From positions 1-20,018 of the forward strand of contig CADDYT010000117.1 in NCBI GenBank assembly GCA_902810755.1: a stretch of 20,018 nt of DNA, in the 5' to 3' direction. This DNA is from Chloroflexota bacterium. GTDB taxonomy: Bacteria > Chloroflexota > Ktedonobacteria > Ktedonobacterales > Ktedonobacteraceae. Shown in pieces: positions 14,162 through 20,018 of this stretch. Below the pieces are notes generated by a model that saw only the letters and a list, made by a program, of their open reading frames with translations, ran no database searches and was not told the DNA's origin. Numbering within the stretch: the stretch's first letter is position 1; each line of letters starts with the position of its first letter. Both the position numbers and the translations under genes were made by a program.

Positions 14162-14201
14162 AAAAATAGAGGTGTTCAGGGATATTTCCCTGGAAAACTG
14201 C

Positions 14202-14549
14202 TTATGGATCGTTGTCCTGGTCAGGTATAGCTAGCAAGACATAGCCATAGCCGCCGACGCGATAGGCATTGAGACCATGGGGACGCAGCTTGTTGCGGAT
14301 GTGGTCGAAGTGCTTATCGAGATTATCATGCATCTCTTGCCAGTGATCGCTTGCATACGCAACTTTTACCAGTACGGCATCGGAGACCGGGACTTGCCTG
14401 CTCTCTACAAGAGGTTTGAGCAATTTGTACTGGATGGAGGAAAACCGGATGCTGATGTGGGAGTCAATAATCAACGTCTTATTTTTGTCGTCGCAACAGA
14501 TACGATGGGTTCCAATGAAGTAGAAGGTGGTGGCTGGTAAGGCTAGCAT
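14202..14549 (-). CDS. Orphan OmpR/PhoB-type winged-helix DNA-binding protein
   Basis: 115 residues with the Trans_reg_C (winged helix) pattern and no receiver domain. A short N-terminal beta part (TLIIDSHISIRFSSIQYKLL) is followed by helices and the recognition-helix region NLDKHFDHIRNKLRPHG (about 76-92), then the wing YRVGGYGYVLL that matches the family's R-G-x-G-Y-x-L ending. It probably binds direct-repeat DNA and regulates transcription; what controls it is unknown. I chose the ATG at 14549 because AAGGA lies 6 nt upstream. Upstream, in the same frame, is a perfect AGGAGG followed by ATG CCA TAG. It may regulate the secreted-protein and FtsY-like genes downstream, but this is inference. 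Confidence 0.8.
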   Translation of the reverse strand: MLALPATTFYFIGTHRICCDDKNKTLIIDSHISIRFSSIQYKLLKPLVESRQVPVSDAVLVKVAYASDHWQEMHDNLDKHFDHIRNKLRPHGLNAYRVGGYGYVLLAIPDQDNDP

Positions 14550-14621
14550 CACACATCCTTTCATCATGATAAATAGTATGTCCGAACAACATAGAACCAT
14601 TGGCGCTGGCTCTTGCACGCT

Positions 14622-14644
14622 CTATGGCATACGTTCTGCCTCCT
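14622..14644 (-). promoter_or_regulatory. Perfect Shine-Dalgarno with a two-codon ORF upstream of the wHTH gene
   Basis: On the minus strand AGGAGG (14644-14639) is spaced 8 nt from ATG CCA TAG (14630-14622). The triplet frame is the same as that of the wHTH gene, which stays open after the TAG. It may be a regulatory mini-ORF or the original start of a longer protein cut by an amber stop. Confidence 0.5.
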
Positions 14645-14787
14645 GTTTAAGCTGTCGGGTCGGCCCTTTACCCCAAAGGCACATATTTGTAGACAAGGAT
14701 GATCTGGACTGTAACCTCTACAAGCATACTCAAGAAACGAGCGGATTTCAAGGGGAAAACAGGGAATGTTTGCTTACCATCAAACAA

Positions 14788-14932
14788 TCAAGCTTCTTCA
14801 TGCCTACGCCGGGGAGGGTGATCCCAGAAGAGGGCGAGGCGCAGGATGTCGTGGATGTGTTCGGCTGTGTGCTGGAAGGTTTTGGTGACGACCCGGCGCA
14901 GGGTGACGGCATGACATCGTATGGAGCTTCCT
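14788..14932 (-). pseudogene. Possible 3' remnant of an unknown coding sequence
   Basis: A minus-strand frame ending in TGA at 14788-14790 reads LRRVVTKTFQHTAEHIHDIL and then RLALFWDHPPRRRHEEA, with protein-like, GC-rich codon use. No in-frame start exists outside the MCP gene. It could be the tail of a mobile-element or other gene joined here by rearrangement. I do not recognise the family. Confidence 0.3.
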
Positions 14933-16753
14933 TTAAATGCGGAACACGCCCATACGCGAGCGCAGAGAGTTGGTGAGTTCGACGAGGTGGGCGAGGGATT
15001 GTTGCATCTGGCGCATGTGGGCGGTAATTTCCCGCGTCATGCGCGAAATCTCTTCGATGGCGCTGGCGACCAGTTGCGACCCCTGGGCCTGGCTCTCTGC
15101 CGCGCCGTGGATGCCCTGCACGAGGTTGGCCATCTGTTCCGTGACGACGCTGATGGCCTCCAGCGCGACTCCCGTCTGCGTGACAAGTTCGGTTTGTAGA
15201 ATGACCTGCTGCATGTTCTGCTCGATGCTCTGTGAGACGGCGGTGGTCTCGTGCTGGATGGTGCGGATGTGCGTTGCCACCTTGTGCGCTGCTTCCGCGC
15301 TATGCACCGCCAGGGTGCGAATCTCCTGAGCGATGACGGCGAATCCCTGGCCGTGTTCACCGGCGCGCGCGGCCTCGATGGCGGCGTTAAGGGCCAGCAG
15401 ATTCATGCGCGCGGTCAGGTCGGTAATTGCCAGCGCGGTCTCGTTGATCTCCTGGCTGCTTTCACCCAGTCGCTTCATGATGCGGGCGGAGAGCAGCGTG
15501 GATTCGCGCACCTGGCCCATGCCATCCACGGCGCGGTCGACCGAGTTCTGCCCGTCCAGGGTCACATCCATGGATTCGAGGCCGACGCGCGAGAGTTCGG
15601 CGGCCCTTTCCGCTACCTGCTGCATAGAGTCGGCGATCTCATCGATGGCGCGCGAGATGTGGTTGACCTGCCGCTCCTGCTGGCTGGCGTCGCGCACCAG
15701 CAGTTCGGAACTGCGCTGCACATCGTGTGTATGCTCGTCCACAGCCTGCGTGACTTTCTGCACATCGCCGACGATGCCGCTTAACTCTTCAACCATCTGA
15801 TTGATGGCCTCGCCGATGGGCTGTAGCTTCGGGTGGGTTGTGCGCATGCGTACGCGCAAATCGCCGTGCTGGATCTGCTCCAGATCGGCGCGCAGCAGAG
15901 CGATGCCCTCTTCCAGCGCCAGCCGCTCGGCCTCGCGCTCCTGAAATGTGCGCGCGTTGTCGATGGCAATAGCGGCCTGGTTGGCGAAAAGTTCGACGAC
16001 TTCGATGCTTTCCAGCGTTGGCACTCTGCCGTCTTCCGGGTCGTCCAGCGAGAGGATGCCGAGCAGGCGACGCTGACGCGGGCTGTAGAGCGGGATTATC
16101 AACATATCTTCCGGGTGCCAGCCGCCGGGAACGTAGTCCTCCGGCTCCATATTCATCACCGTCGGGATATCAGCAAAGAGGGGCGCGTACTCATGTGAAA
16201 TAAAGTAGCTCTGGCTGATGCGAAACTCCGGGCGCATGAAACGGGCCAGCTTCTCTACCGGATCGTGCGCCTCGCGCAGCACCCGCTGGCCCTCCTCTGA
16301 AACGCCCGCAAAAGCGACGGACGAGAGATGCTCGCCGTCCTCATCCAGCATGCTGATGACCGAGGCGCGGAAACCGGTACAGGAACTGATGGCCGAGACA
16401 ACCTGTTGCAGCACCTCGTTCAGTCCCAGTTCCGCGCGCAGCATATTCCCCAGGCGAATCAATTCCCGTGTCTGCCGGGTGCGCCTGAGCGCCTCAACAT
16501 CGCTGGAGTATGGGGCAGCCGGTCGCGCCGTTGCCGACGTGAGGGCAGTTGAGGGCAACGGGACGGGCGTTTGTTTCACTGCGGGCAGCGGTGAAGTCGC
16601 AGGCGAGGGGGCCAGTTGCTCATCCCCTGCGGCTTGTTGCGCCGCTCCACGCATGTGTCCATTGTCCCACTGTGCCTGCTCCCCCTGTTCGGTAATGGGG
16701 CGGAACCGTACTCGTAAGGGGACGGACCGTCCCGGCTGTCTCTGCTCTGTCAT
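14933..16753 (-). CDS. Soluble GAF-domain methyl-accepting chemotaxis-type signalling protein
   Basis: 606 residues without a membrane segment. Residues 1-90 are a Pro/Ala/Gln-rich disordered lead, 105-270 a GAF sensory domain (ending [19 protein letters not shown]), 275-330 a HAMP-like linker ([19 protein letters not shown]) and 340-600 a long coiled-coil signalling domain. The highly conserved hairpin tip is [32 protein letters not shown], in which the usual QTN is ARMN. Such proteins relay a ligand or redox signal to a CheW/CheA complex. No che, flagellar or pilus gene is in the window, so its partner is unknown. AAGGA lies about 9 nt before the ATG, and a good promoter lies upstream. Confidence 0.9.
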   Translation of the reverse strand: MTEQRQPGRSVPLRVRFRPITEQGEQAQWDNGHMRGAAQQAAGDEQLAPSPATSPLPAVKQTPVPLPSTALTSATARPAAPYSSDVEALRRTRQTRELIRLGNMLRAELGLNEVLQQVVSAISSCTGFRASVISMLDEDGEHLSSVAFAGVSEEGQRVLREAHDPVEKLARFMRPEFRISQSYFISHEYAPLFADIPTVMNMEPEDYVPGGWHPEDMLIIPLYSPRQRRLLGILSLDDPEDGRVPTLESIEVVELFANQAAIAIDNARTFQEREAERLALEEGIALLRADLEQIQHGDLRVRMRTTHPKLQPIGEAINQMVEELSGIVGDVQKVTQAVDEHTHDVQRSSELLVRDASQQERQVNHISRAIDEIADSMQQVAERAAELSRVGLESMDVTLDGQNSVDRAVDGMGQVRESTLLSARIMKRLGESSQEINETALAITDLTARMNLLALNAAIEAARAGEHGQGFAVIAQEIRTLAVHSAEAAHKVATHIRTIQHETTAVSQSIEQNMQQVILQTELVTQTGVALEAISVVTEQMANLVQGIHGAAESQAQGSQLVASAIEEISRMTREITAHMRQMQQSLAHLVELTNSLRSRMGVFRI

Positions 16754-16801
16754 CGCTGGTTTCCTTCGTCTCGCAAAAAGTCAAGAGTATTCTGCACTTT
16801 G

Positions 16802-16831
16802 AGCATAGCACATTCTGTCTAGCCTGTACAA
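16802..16831 (-). promoter_or_regulatory. MCP gene promoter
   Basis: On the minus strand: TTGTAC, an 18-nt spacer and TATGCT preceded by TGC (extended -10). Transcription would start about 40 nt before the ATG at 16753. Confidence 0.6.
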
Positions 16832-16867
16832 CAAGGTAGGAGTGATGGGGTATCTCTATCGCGAATA

Positions 16868-16917
16868 TTTACGCTTTGTTTACGCGCAGGCAGGTCACGT
16901 TTATGCATCGTTTATCC
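16868..16917. promoter_or_regulatory. Four helically phased heptamer direct repeats (operator candidate)
   Basis: TTTACGC at 16868 and 16879, TTTATGC at 16900 and TTTATCC at 16911. Each pair has an 11-bp period (7-bp half-site plus 4-bp spacer) and the pairs are 21 bp apart, so all four face the same side of the helix. This is the layout of binding sites of OmpR/PhoB-family regulators. The target could be the ABC operon, the MCP gene or both. Confidence 0.6.
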
Positions 16918-16923
16918 GAAATC

Positions 16924-16961
16924 GGCAGAACTATCCCCATAGACATGAGGATAGTTCTGCC
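16924..16961. repeat. Perfect 13-bp inverted repeat upstream of the ABC importer
   Basis: GGCAGAACTATCC (16924-16936) and GGATAGTTCTGCC (16949-16961) with a 12-nt loop. No T-run follows on the plus strand, so it is more likely an operator or a leader RNA hairpin than a terminator. Confidence 0.9.
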
Positions 16962-17050
16962 GGGCTGCTATTAAAGCGGTCAATGATGGATATATCGATG
17001 GTGTAGGATGACAGGAAATGCAGGAAAAGAGAAGCAAGGAAAGGAGCGCG

Positions 17051-17917
17051 ATGAGCAGCGTCGTACCTATGATTGATACAGGAACCAACTCTCAACGTCT
17101 GTCGAATGCGGCCACAGCCGCCATCGAACTGGAGAACGTCACTAAACGCTTTCGGACGCCGAACGGGCAGAGCTATACAGCCCTGCGCGACCTGAGCATG
17201 AGCGTGGCGCCGGGTGAATTCTGCGCGGTGGTCGGGCCGACCGGCTGCGGCAAATCCACCACTTTGGGCCTTATCTCCGGCCTGGATCGACCGAGCGAGG
17301 GTTCGGTGCGGGTGATGGGCAAGCCGGTGCAGGGGATCGATCCCGCTATCGGCTACGTTTTCCAGACAGACGCCGTCTTTCCGTGGAAGAACGTTCTCAA
17401 TAATGTCGCTGCCGGGCCGCTTTTTCGCGGGCAACCGAAAAAGAAGGCCATGCAGCAGGCCCGTGAATGGGTCGCCCGGGTCGGGTTGGCCGGATTTGAA
17501 GATCGCTACCCGCATCAACTTTCCGGCGGCATGCGCAAGCGCGTGGCTCTGGCCCAGACCTTTATCAACGAGCCGCAGATTTTGCTGATGGACGAGCCGT
17601 TCAGCGCCCTCGACGTGCAGACACGCACCTTGATGGAAGATGAACTGCTCAACCTGTGGTCATCCCTCAAAGCCTCCGTTGTCTTTGTGACGCACGATCT
17701 TGAGGAAGCCATCTCCCTGGCCGACCGGGTCTTCGTCCTCACGGCAGGCCCGGCCACCGTCAAGGGCGTCTATACCATTGATCTGCCGCGCCCGCGCAAG
17801 GTGGCCGAAATCCGCTTCGAGCCGCGTTTCGTCCAGCTTTACCAGGAAATCTGGGAAGATCTGCGCAGCGAGGTCATGATTAGCTATGAGCGGACAAAGC
17901 AGCAAGGAGGGCAATAG
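17051..17917 (+). CDS. ABC importer ATPase (nitrate/sulfonate/taurine type)
   Basis: 288 residues. All ABC motifs are intact: Walker A GPTGCGKST (62-70), Q-loop VFQTDAVFPW (Gln105), signature LSGGMRKRVALAQ (157-169), Walker B ILLMDEPFSALD (177-188) and the H-loop His215 in VFVTHDLEEA. The sequence QTDAVFPWKNV and the RLSGG-like signature are typical of SsuB/TauB/NrtD-family ATPases. It powers uptake through the adjacent permease. An ATG at 17018 was rejected: its AGGA is too close, whereas AAAGGAG lies 4 nt before the ATG at 17051. The stop is 2 nt before the permease ATG. No substrate can be named from the ATPase. Confidence 0.93.
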   Translation: MSSVVPMIDTGTNSQRLSNAATAAIELENVTKRFRTPNGQSYTALRDLSMSVAPGEFCAVVGPTGCGKSTTLGLISGLDRPSEGSVRVMGKPVQGIDPAIGYVFQTDAVFPWKNVLNNVAAGPLFRGQPKKKAMQQAREWVARVGLAGFEDRYPHQLSGGMRKRVALAQTFINEPQILLMDEPFSALDVQTRTLMEDELLNLWSSLKASVVFVTHDLEEAISLADRVFVLTAGPATVKGVYTIDLPRPRKVAEIRFEPRFVQLYQEIWEDLRSEVMISYERTKQQGGQ

Positions 17918-17919
17918 CA

Positions 17920-18795
17920 ATGCAGCAGATAGGCGGTAATATCGTCAATGAACCGGTGACGACTCCTACCGATAGAGGAGAGCGGCTTGATACGTCTGCC
18001 GTGCGCAACCGGCGCATCCTGATCAACGTGCTGCGCGTTTTGTTGCTGGTCGTGATTATTGGCGGCTGGGAACTGGGTACGCGCACCCACATCATCGACC
18101 CCTTCTTCTGGGGGCAGCCTTCTGGCATCTGGGCGCAAATTATCACATGGGCGACGAAGGGAACGTCGCTCGGTTCCCTGTGGGAGCAAATTGGCGTAAC
18201 GCTCGAAGAGACCATTATCGGTTTCATCATCGGCGTCGTGCTTGGGGTCATCTTTGGCGTTGTGCTGGGGCGCAACCGCTTCCTGGCTGATGTGCTGGGT
18301 CCCTATATCAAGGCAGGCAATTCGATTCCTCGCGTCGTCCTCGGCTCCATCTTCGTCATCGGGCTGGGCCTGGGCATCCAATCGAAGGTCGCGCTGGCAG
18401 TCGTTCTCGTCTTTTTCATCGTTTTTTTCAATGCCTTTCAGGGGGTGCGCGAGGCCGACCGCAATCTGCTTGCCAACGCTCGCATCCTGGGAGCCAGCCA
18501 GTTACAGGTGACGACCCAGGTGATTCTGCCTTCCGCGCTGACATGGATCATTGCCAGCCTGCATACCAGCTTTAGCTTTGCTCTGGTTGGTGCAGTGGTT
18601 GGCGAGTTCCTCGGCTCTACCGAAGGCCTGGGCCTGCTGATCCAGAACGCGCAGAATACCTTTAATGCCAATGGCGTCTTTGCTGCCATGGTGATTCTGG
18701 CCGTAGTCGCGTTGCTTTCGGAGTTGCTCATCACCAGACTGGAAAATAGCCTGATCAGATGGCGGCCCAATACCGTCAGTGACGTGACCTTTTAA
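17920..18795 (+). CDS. ABC importer permease (SsuC/TauC type)
   Basis: 291 residues with about six transmembrane helices (BPD_transp_1 fold). After a hydrophilic N-terminus of about 30 residues comes LINVLRVLLLVVIIGGWELG, and the helix pairs include IIGFIIGVVLGVIFGVVLG. The EAA coupling loop that docks on the ATPase is visible as EADRNLLANARILGASQLQ, followed by VILPSALTWIIASLH. The permease forms a homodimer in this family and carries the substrate across the cytoplasmic membrane. Translationally linked to the ATPase (2-nt gap, GGAGG ribosome binding site within the ATPase end). Confidence 0.93.
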   Translation: MQQIGGNIVNEPVTTPTDRGERLDTSAVRNRRILINVLRVLLLVVIIGGWELGTRTHIIDPFFWGQPSGIWAQIITWATKGTSLGSLWEQIGVTLEETIIGFIIGVVLGVIFGVVLGRNRFLADVLGPYIKAGNSIPRVVLGSIFVIGLGLGIQSKVALAVVLVFFIVFFNAFQGVREADRNLLANARILGASQLQVTTQVILPSALTWIIASLHTSFSFALVGAVVGEFLGSTEGLGLLIQNAQNTFNANGVFAAMVILAVVALLSELLITRLENSLIRWRPNTVSDVTF

Positions 18796-18805
18796 GCAAG
18801 GGCAA

Positions 18806-18826
18806 GCAGGTAGCAGAGCTACCTGC
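18806..18826. repeat. Hairpin between permease and binding-protein genes
   Basis: A perfect 9-bp stem GCAGGTAGC/GCTACCTGC with a 3-nt AGA loop. No T-run follows; it may stabilise mRNA ends or attenuate. It is followed by TATAAT (18833-18838), a possible -10 of an internal promoter without a good -35. Confidence 0.85.
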
Positions 18827-18839
18827 CGGGCTTATAATG

Positions 18840-18864
18840 TCACCCGGTCAATGGGACCAGGTGA
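18840..18864. repeat. Second hairpin upstream of the binding-protein gene
   Basis: TCACC-C-GGTC pairs with GACC-A-GGTGA (5 bp, one mismatch, 4 bp; 5-nt loop). It ends 53 nt before the ATG at 18918, after which GGAAAGGAGAGG provides a strong ribosome binding site. Confidence 0.75.
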
Positions 18865-18917
18865 CGACAGTATCTTATCCATACCTGTAACTCTCAAAGA
18901 GAGGAAAGGAGAGGCAA

Positions 18918-19958
18918 ATGAAATCGTGGAATCGGCGGCTTTGCCTGGCAACAGGCCTTATCTTACTACTCATCCTGAGTGCGTGCGGCAATAATAGTAG
19001 TACGGGAACCACGAGCGGCAGCAACGGGCCTATTCCGCTCAAGATCATGGTGGGTGGACTCAGCAAGCAGATCTACCTGCCGAACATGCTCACCCAGCGG
19101 CTTGGCTACTTCTCGCAGGAAGGCCTCAACGTCACGCTGATCGATGAGGCATCTGGCCAGTCATCGGAGGATGAAGTGCTGGCGGGCCAGGTAGATGCAG
19201 GCTCCGGTTCGTACAACCATACGATTGAGCTGCAAGCGGCAGGCAAGCAGATGGAATGTGTGGTGCAACTGGGCATAGCCCCTGGTGAAGCCGAAATGGT
19301 CTCCACTAAAGAGGCGAACCAGATTCACTCGGTAGCCGACCTCAAAGGCAAGAATCTGGGCGTGACCGAACTGGGTTCAGGCACGCAGACGCTGACCACC
19401 GTGCTGCTGCACAAAGTGGGTATCACGCCAGACCAGGTGCATTTCATTCCGGTGGGCGCGGGAGCCACCTTCATCGCTGCTATGCAGCAGGGGAAAATTG
19501 ACGCCGGCATGACGACCGAGCCAACCATTTCAGAGCTTGTCTCGCAGGGCATCGGCAAAGTTCTGGTCGACCTGCGCGATCCACAGTCGACGCAGACGGC
19601 CCTGGGCGGCCCTTACCCCTTCATCTGCGTTTTCATGAATAACGCCTATGTCAACAGCCACCAGGCGGTAGTGCAGAAGCTGGTCAACGCCTACGTGAAG
19701 ACGCTGAAATGGATTCACAGCCACACGGCGGAGCAGGTTGCCGACATGATGCCCTCCGATTACTACGCCGGCAACAAAACCCTCTACGTGCAGGCGCTGG
19801 CGAACCAGATGGCGATGTTCAGTCCAGATGGCAAGATGCCCGATGGTGGCCCCCAGTTCGTGCTTACTACCGAGCAGGAAACCAATACCAGCGTGCAGGG
19901 CAAAACCATCGACCTCAGCACCACCTACACCAACCAGTTCGTCGATAACGCGAGCTAA
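18918..19958 (+). CDS. ABC importer substrate-binding lipoprotein (SsuA/NMT1-like)
   Basis: 346 residues. A type II signal peptide ends in the lipobox LSAC (Cys23), followed by a Ser/Thr/Gly/Asn-rich linker (24-36), as in lipoproteins tethered to the outer face of a monoderm membrane. The mature part has the periplasmic-binding-protein type II pattern of the SsuA/TauA/NMT1 group: YLPNMLTQRLGYFSQEGLNV, LAGQVDAGSGSYNHTIELQA, DLKGKNLGVTELGSGTQTL, AAMQQGKIDAGMTTEP. Candidates for the ligand are sulfonates, nitrate-like anions or pyrimidine precursors; the sequence does not decide. It lies 122 nt after the permease with two hairpins between, which may allow higher expression than the rest of the operon. 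Confidence 0.92.
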   Translation: MKSWNRRLCLATGLILLLILSACGNNSSTGTTSGSNGPIPLKIMVGGLSKQIYLPNMLTQRLGYFSQEGLNVTLIDEASGQSSEDEVLAGQVDAGSGSYNHTIELQAAGKQMECVVQLGIAPGEAEMVSTKEANQIHSVADLKGKNLGVTELGSGTQTLTTVLLHKVGITPDQVHFIPVGAGATFIAAMQQGKIDAGMTTEPTISELVSQGIGKVLVDLRDPQSTQTALGGPYPFICVFMNNAYVNSHQAVVQKLVNAYVKTLKWIHSHTAEQVADMMPSDYYAGNKTLYVQALANQMAMFSPDGKMPDGGPQFVLTTEQETNTSVQGKTIDLSTTYTNQFVDNAS

Positions 19959-19990
19959 CGAAGTTGTGGGCAATCTGTAGGTAGTGATTC

Positions 19991-20018
19991 TGTCATGCTG
20001 AGTGCAGCGAAGCATCTA
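19991..20018. repeat. Short palindromic intergenic repeat at the window edge
   Basis: The sequence TGTCATGCTGAGTGCAGCGA followed by AGCATCT contains inverted ATGCT/AGCAT arms. Very similar phrases occur as dispersed intergenic repeats in many bacterial genomes. It starts 32 nt after the binding-protein stop and continues past the edge. Confidence 0.55.

Larger units (their letters stand above)
13842..14201. other. 360-nt intergenic leader of the secreted-protein gene
   Basis: I see no real gene. From left to right it holds two strong hairpins (13865-13908 and 13912-13955), an 8-bp inverted repeat TGCTTGTC/GACAAGCA (14071-14078 and 14090-14097), and the terminator of the wHTH gene (14111-14161). 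A small CAGGGA/TCCCTG hairpin lies near 14176-14192. No clear -35/-10 pair was found. Confidence 0.6.
14550..14932. other. Intergenic region between the wHTH gene and the MCP gene
   Basis: About 380 nt. The left part is the wHTH leader with the mini-ORF. The right part (14788-14932) is GC-rich and looks like a gene fragment (listed separately). No typical terminator for the MCP gene was found. Confidence 0.5.
16754..17050. other. Divergent intergenic region MCP / ABC importer
   Basis: 297 nt without a gene. It contains the MCP promoter (16802-16831), phased heptamer repeats (16868-16917), a perfect 13-bp inverted repeat (16924-16961) and the AAGGAAAGGAG ribosome binding site of the ATPase gene. 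No TPP or other riboswitch consensus was recognised. Confidence 0.65.

Noticed and set aside
13840..14234. Several plus-strand frames of 60-110 residues
   Set aside because: They run through hairpins and a terminator, lack ribosome binding sites and overlap each other in different frames; treated as noncoding.
14527..14976. 149-residue plus-strand open frame
   Set aside because: Antisense to the wHTH leader, the gene-like fragment and the MCP end; no ribosome binding site and no recognisable domain.
16860..17050. TPP riboswitch before the NMT1-like importer
   Set aside because: The conserved CTGAGA and the pyrimidine-sensor helix consensus are not present.

Overview
The window most resembles a large, fairly GC-rich, Gram-positive-type genome of the phylum Chloroflexota, probably Ktedonobacteria. 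This is an inference from gene content: an Rpn-type nuclease with an EEGR-repeat tail, an Mca-like PIG-L deacetylase, split heptose kinase/adenylyltransferase genes, a soluble GAF chemoreceptor-like protein and a lipoprotein-dependent ABC importer. I see no rRNA, tRNA, CRISPR array, complete insertion sequence or replication origin.

Layout. 1-719 is the 5' part of an Rpn/PD-(D/E)XK nuclease gene running off the left edge. 875-5219 holds housekeeping and stress genes: beta-carbonic anhydrase, phoU (convergent with it, 4 nt apart), a PIG-L deacetylase, a small unknown protein, an ECF-like sigma factor, and a HicA/HicB toxin-antitoxin pair whose toxin gene is frameshifted by a 4-bp tandem duplication. 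5289-9685 (minus strand) is a compact cell-envelope operon read as ylxP/DUF503 - wecG/tagA-type glycosyltransferase - heptose-7-phosphate kinase - heptose-1-phosphate adenylyltransferase - murJ, with 4-nt overlaps. Divergent from it, 9828-11971 carries upp, a two-helix membrane protein and a DppA-like M55 D-aminopeptidase.

12.0-14.6 kb is a visibly AT-richer accessory segment with three minus-strand genes separated by long, hairpin-rich gaps: an orphan OmpR/PhoB-type winged-helix protein, a small secreted five-cysteine protein, and a protein that aligns along its whole length with the NG domain of FtsY (the SRP receptor) but has lost the P-loop lysine, the DTAGR motif and the TKLD motif. This apparent pseudo-GTPase is the most unusual item in the window.

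14933-16753 is a soluble GAF/methyl-accepting-type signalling protein. 17051-19958 is an ABC importer of the nitrate/sulfonate/taurine/NMT1 type (ATPase, permease, lipoprotein). Its upstream region has helically phased heptamer direct repeats in the layout used by OmpR/PhoB-family regulators, followed by a perfect 13-bp inverted repeat. The right edge ends in a short palindromic sequence that looks like a dispersed intergenic repeat.

How the parts connect: the envelope operon would supply lipid II flipping and activated heptose for surface glycans, and DppA could recycle D-amino-acid peptides. The wHTH, secreted-protein and pseudo-FtsY genes may form a small regulated module, but their functional link is only inferred from proximity and shared composition.
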